DNA from: an uncultured Acidimicrobiales bacterium | GTDB taxonomy: Bacteria > Actinomycetota > Acidimicrobiia > Acidimicrobiales > SZUA-35 | DNA length: 5,517 nt | Assembly (NCBI GenBank): GCA_938008925.1 | Contig: CALLIQ010000436.1 | Coordinates: 1-5,517 of the forward strand | Direction: 5' to 3' | Shown here: one piece after another, positions 5,480 to 5,517 of the stretch | Numbering within the stretch: the first letter of the stretch is position 1 | Layout: the number at the start of each line of letters is the position of its first letter | Notes under the pieces: generated by a model | The model's database searches: none | What the model saw: only the letters and a program-made list of their open reading frames with translations | Told to the model about the DNA's origin: nothing | Program-made: the position numbers and the translations under genes

Positions 5480-5517
5480 TGACGACCGCTCGACCCACAC
5501 CACCGGCCGCCGGTCAG
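5479..5517 (+). CDS. Start of a coupled downstream gene (partial, right edge)
   Basis: ATG 5479-5481 overlaps the MBOAT stop TGA (5477-5479) as TGATG and stays open to the window end: MTTARPTPPAAGQ, 13 residues. The Pro/Ala-rich start is too short for homology. In AlgI-type loci the neighbour is often an AlgJ/AlgX-like or other SGNH/DHHW hydrolase-fold protein that completes acyl transfer on the outer face. By position this gene could encode such a partner, but the visible residues neither show nor exclude it. Confidence 0.6.
   Translation, partial: MTTARPTPPAAGQ

Overview
The window is GC-rich DNA, packed with genes and showing the strong third-position G/C bias of a high-GC actinobacterium. 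The gene families, the frequent lack of Shine-Dalgarno sequences (possible leaderless starts) and the TGATG/ATGA start-stop overlaps would suit an Acidimicrobiia-like genome. That placement is inference only. I see no IS elements, CRISPR arrays, tRNA or rRNA genes, and no gene-free stretch longer than about 60 bases.

Layout: (1) 1-950, minus strand, a two-gene unit. A small ABM-fold (YgiN-like) monooxygenase gene is followed by trpC (indole-3-glycerol phosphate synthase), which runs off the left edge. trpC has no ATG, GTG or TTG at a position that would keep its active site; the best start is a CTG overlapping the ABM stop codon. (2) 951-1008, a short divergent control region with an 11-nt-phased direct repeat and a candidate leaderless promoter. 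(3) 1009-3116, plus strand, a two-component system: an OmpR/PhoB-type response regulator and a membrane histidine kinase. The junction between them holds three 17-bp tandem repeats. Each repeat creates a tiny ORF whose stop overlaps the next start, giving an unbroken chain of overlapping stops and starts from the regulator to the kinase. (4) 3151-4035, minus strand, ygfZ (folate-binding, Fe-S-related), convergent with the kinase. (5) 4046-5479, plus strand, an AlgI/DltB-type MBOAT O-acyltransferase that starts only 10 bp from the ygfZ start. Its stop overlaps the ATG of a further gene cut by the right edge.

How the genes work together: the regulator and kinase form one signalling pair that probably controls its own promoter. 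The MBOAT protein probably acts with the product of the overlapping downstream gene to acylate a surface polymer. ABM and trpC appear translationally coupled, but no biochemical link between them is known to me. The most unusual items are the repeat-built reinitiation chain at 1685-1740 and the non-canonical trpC start.
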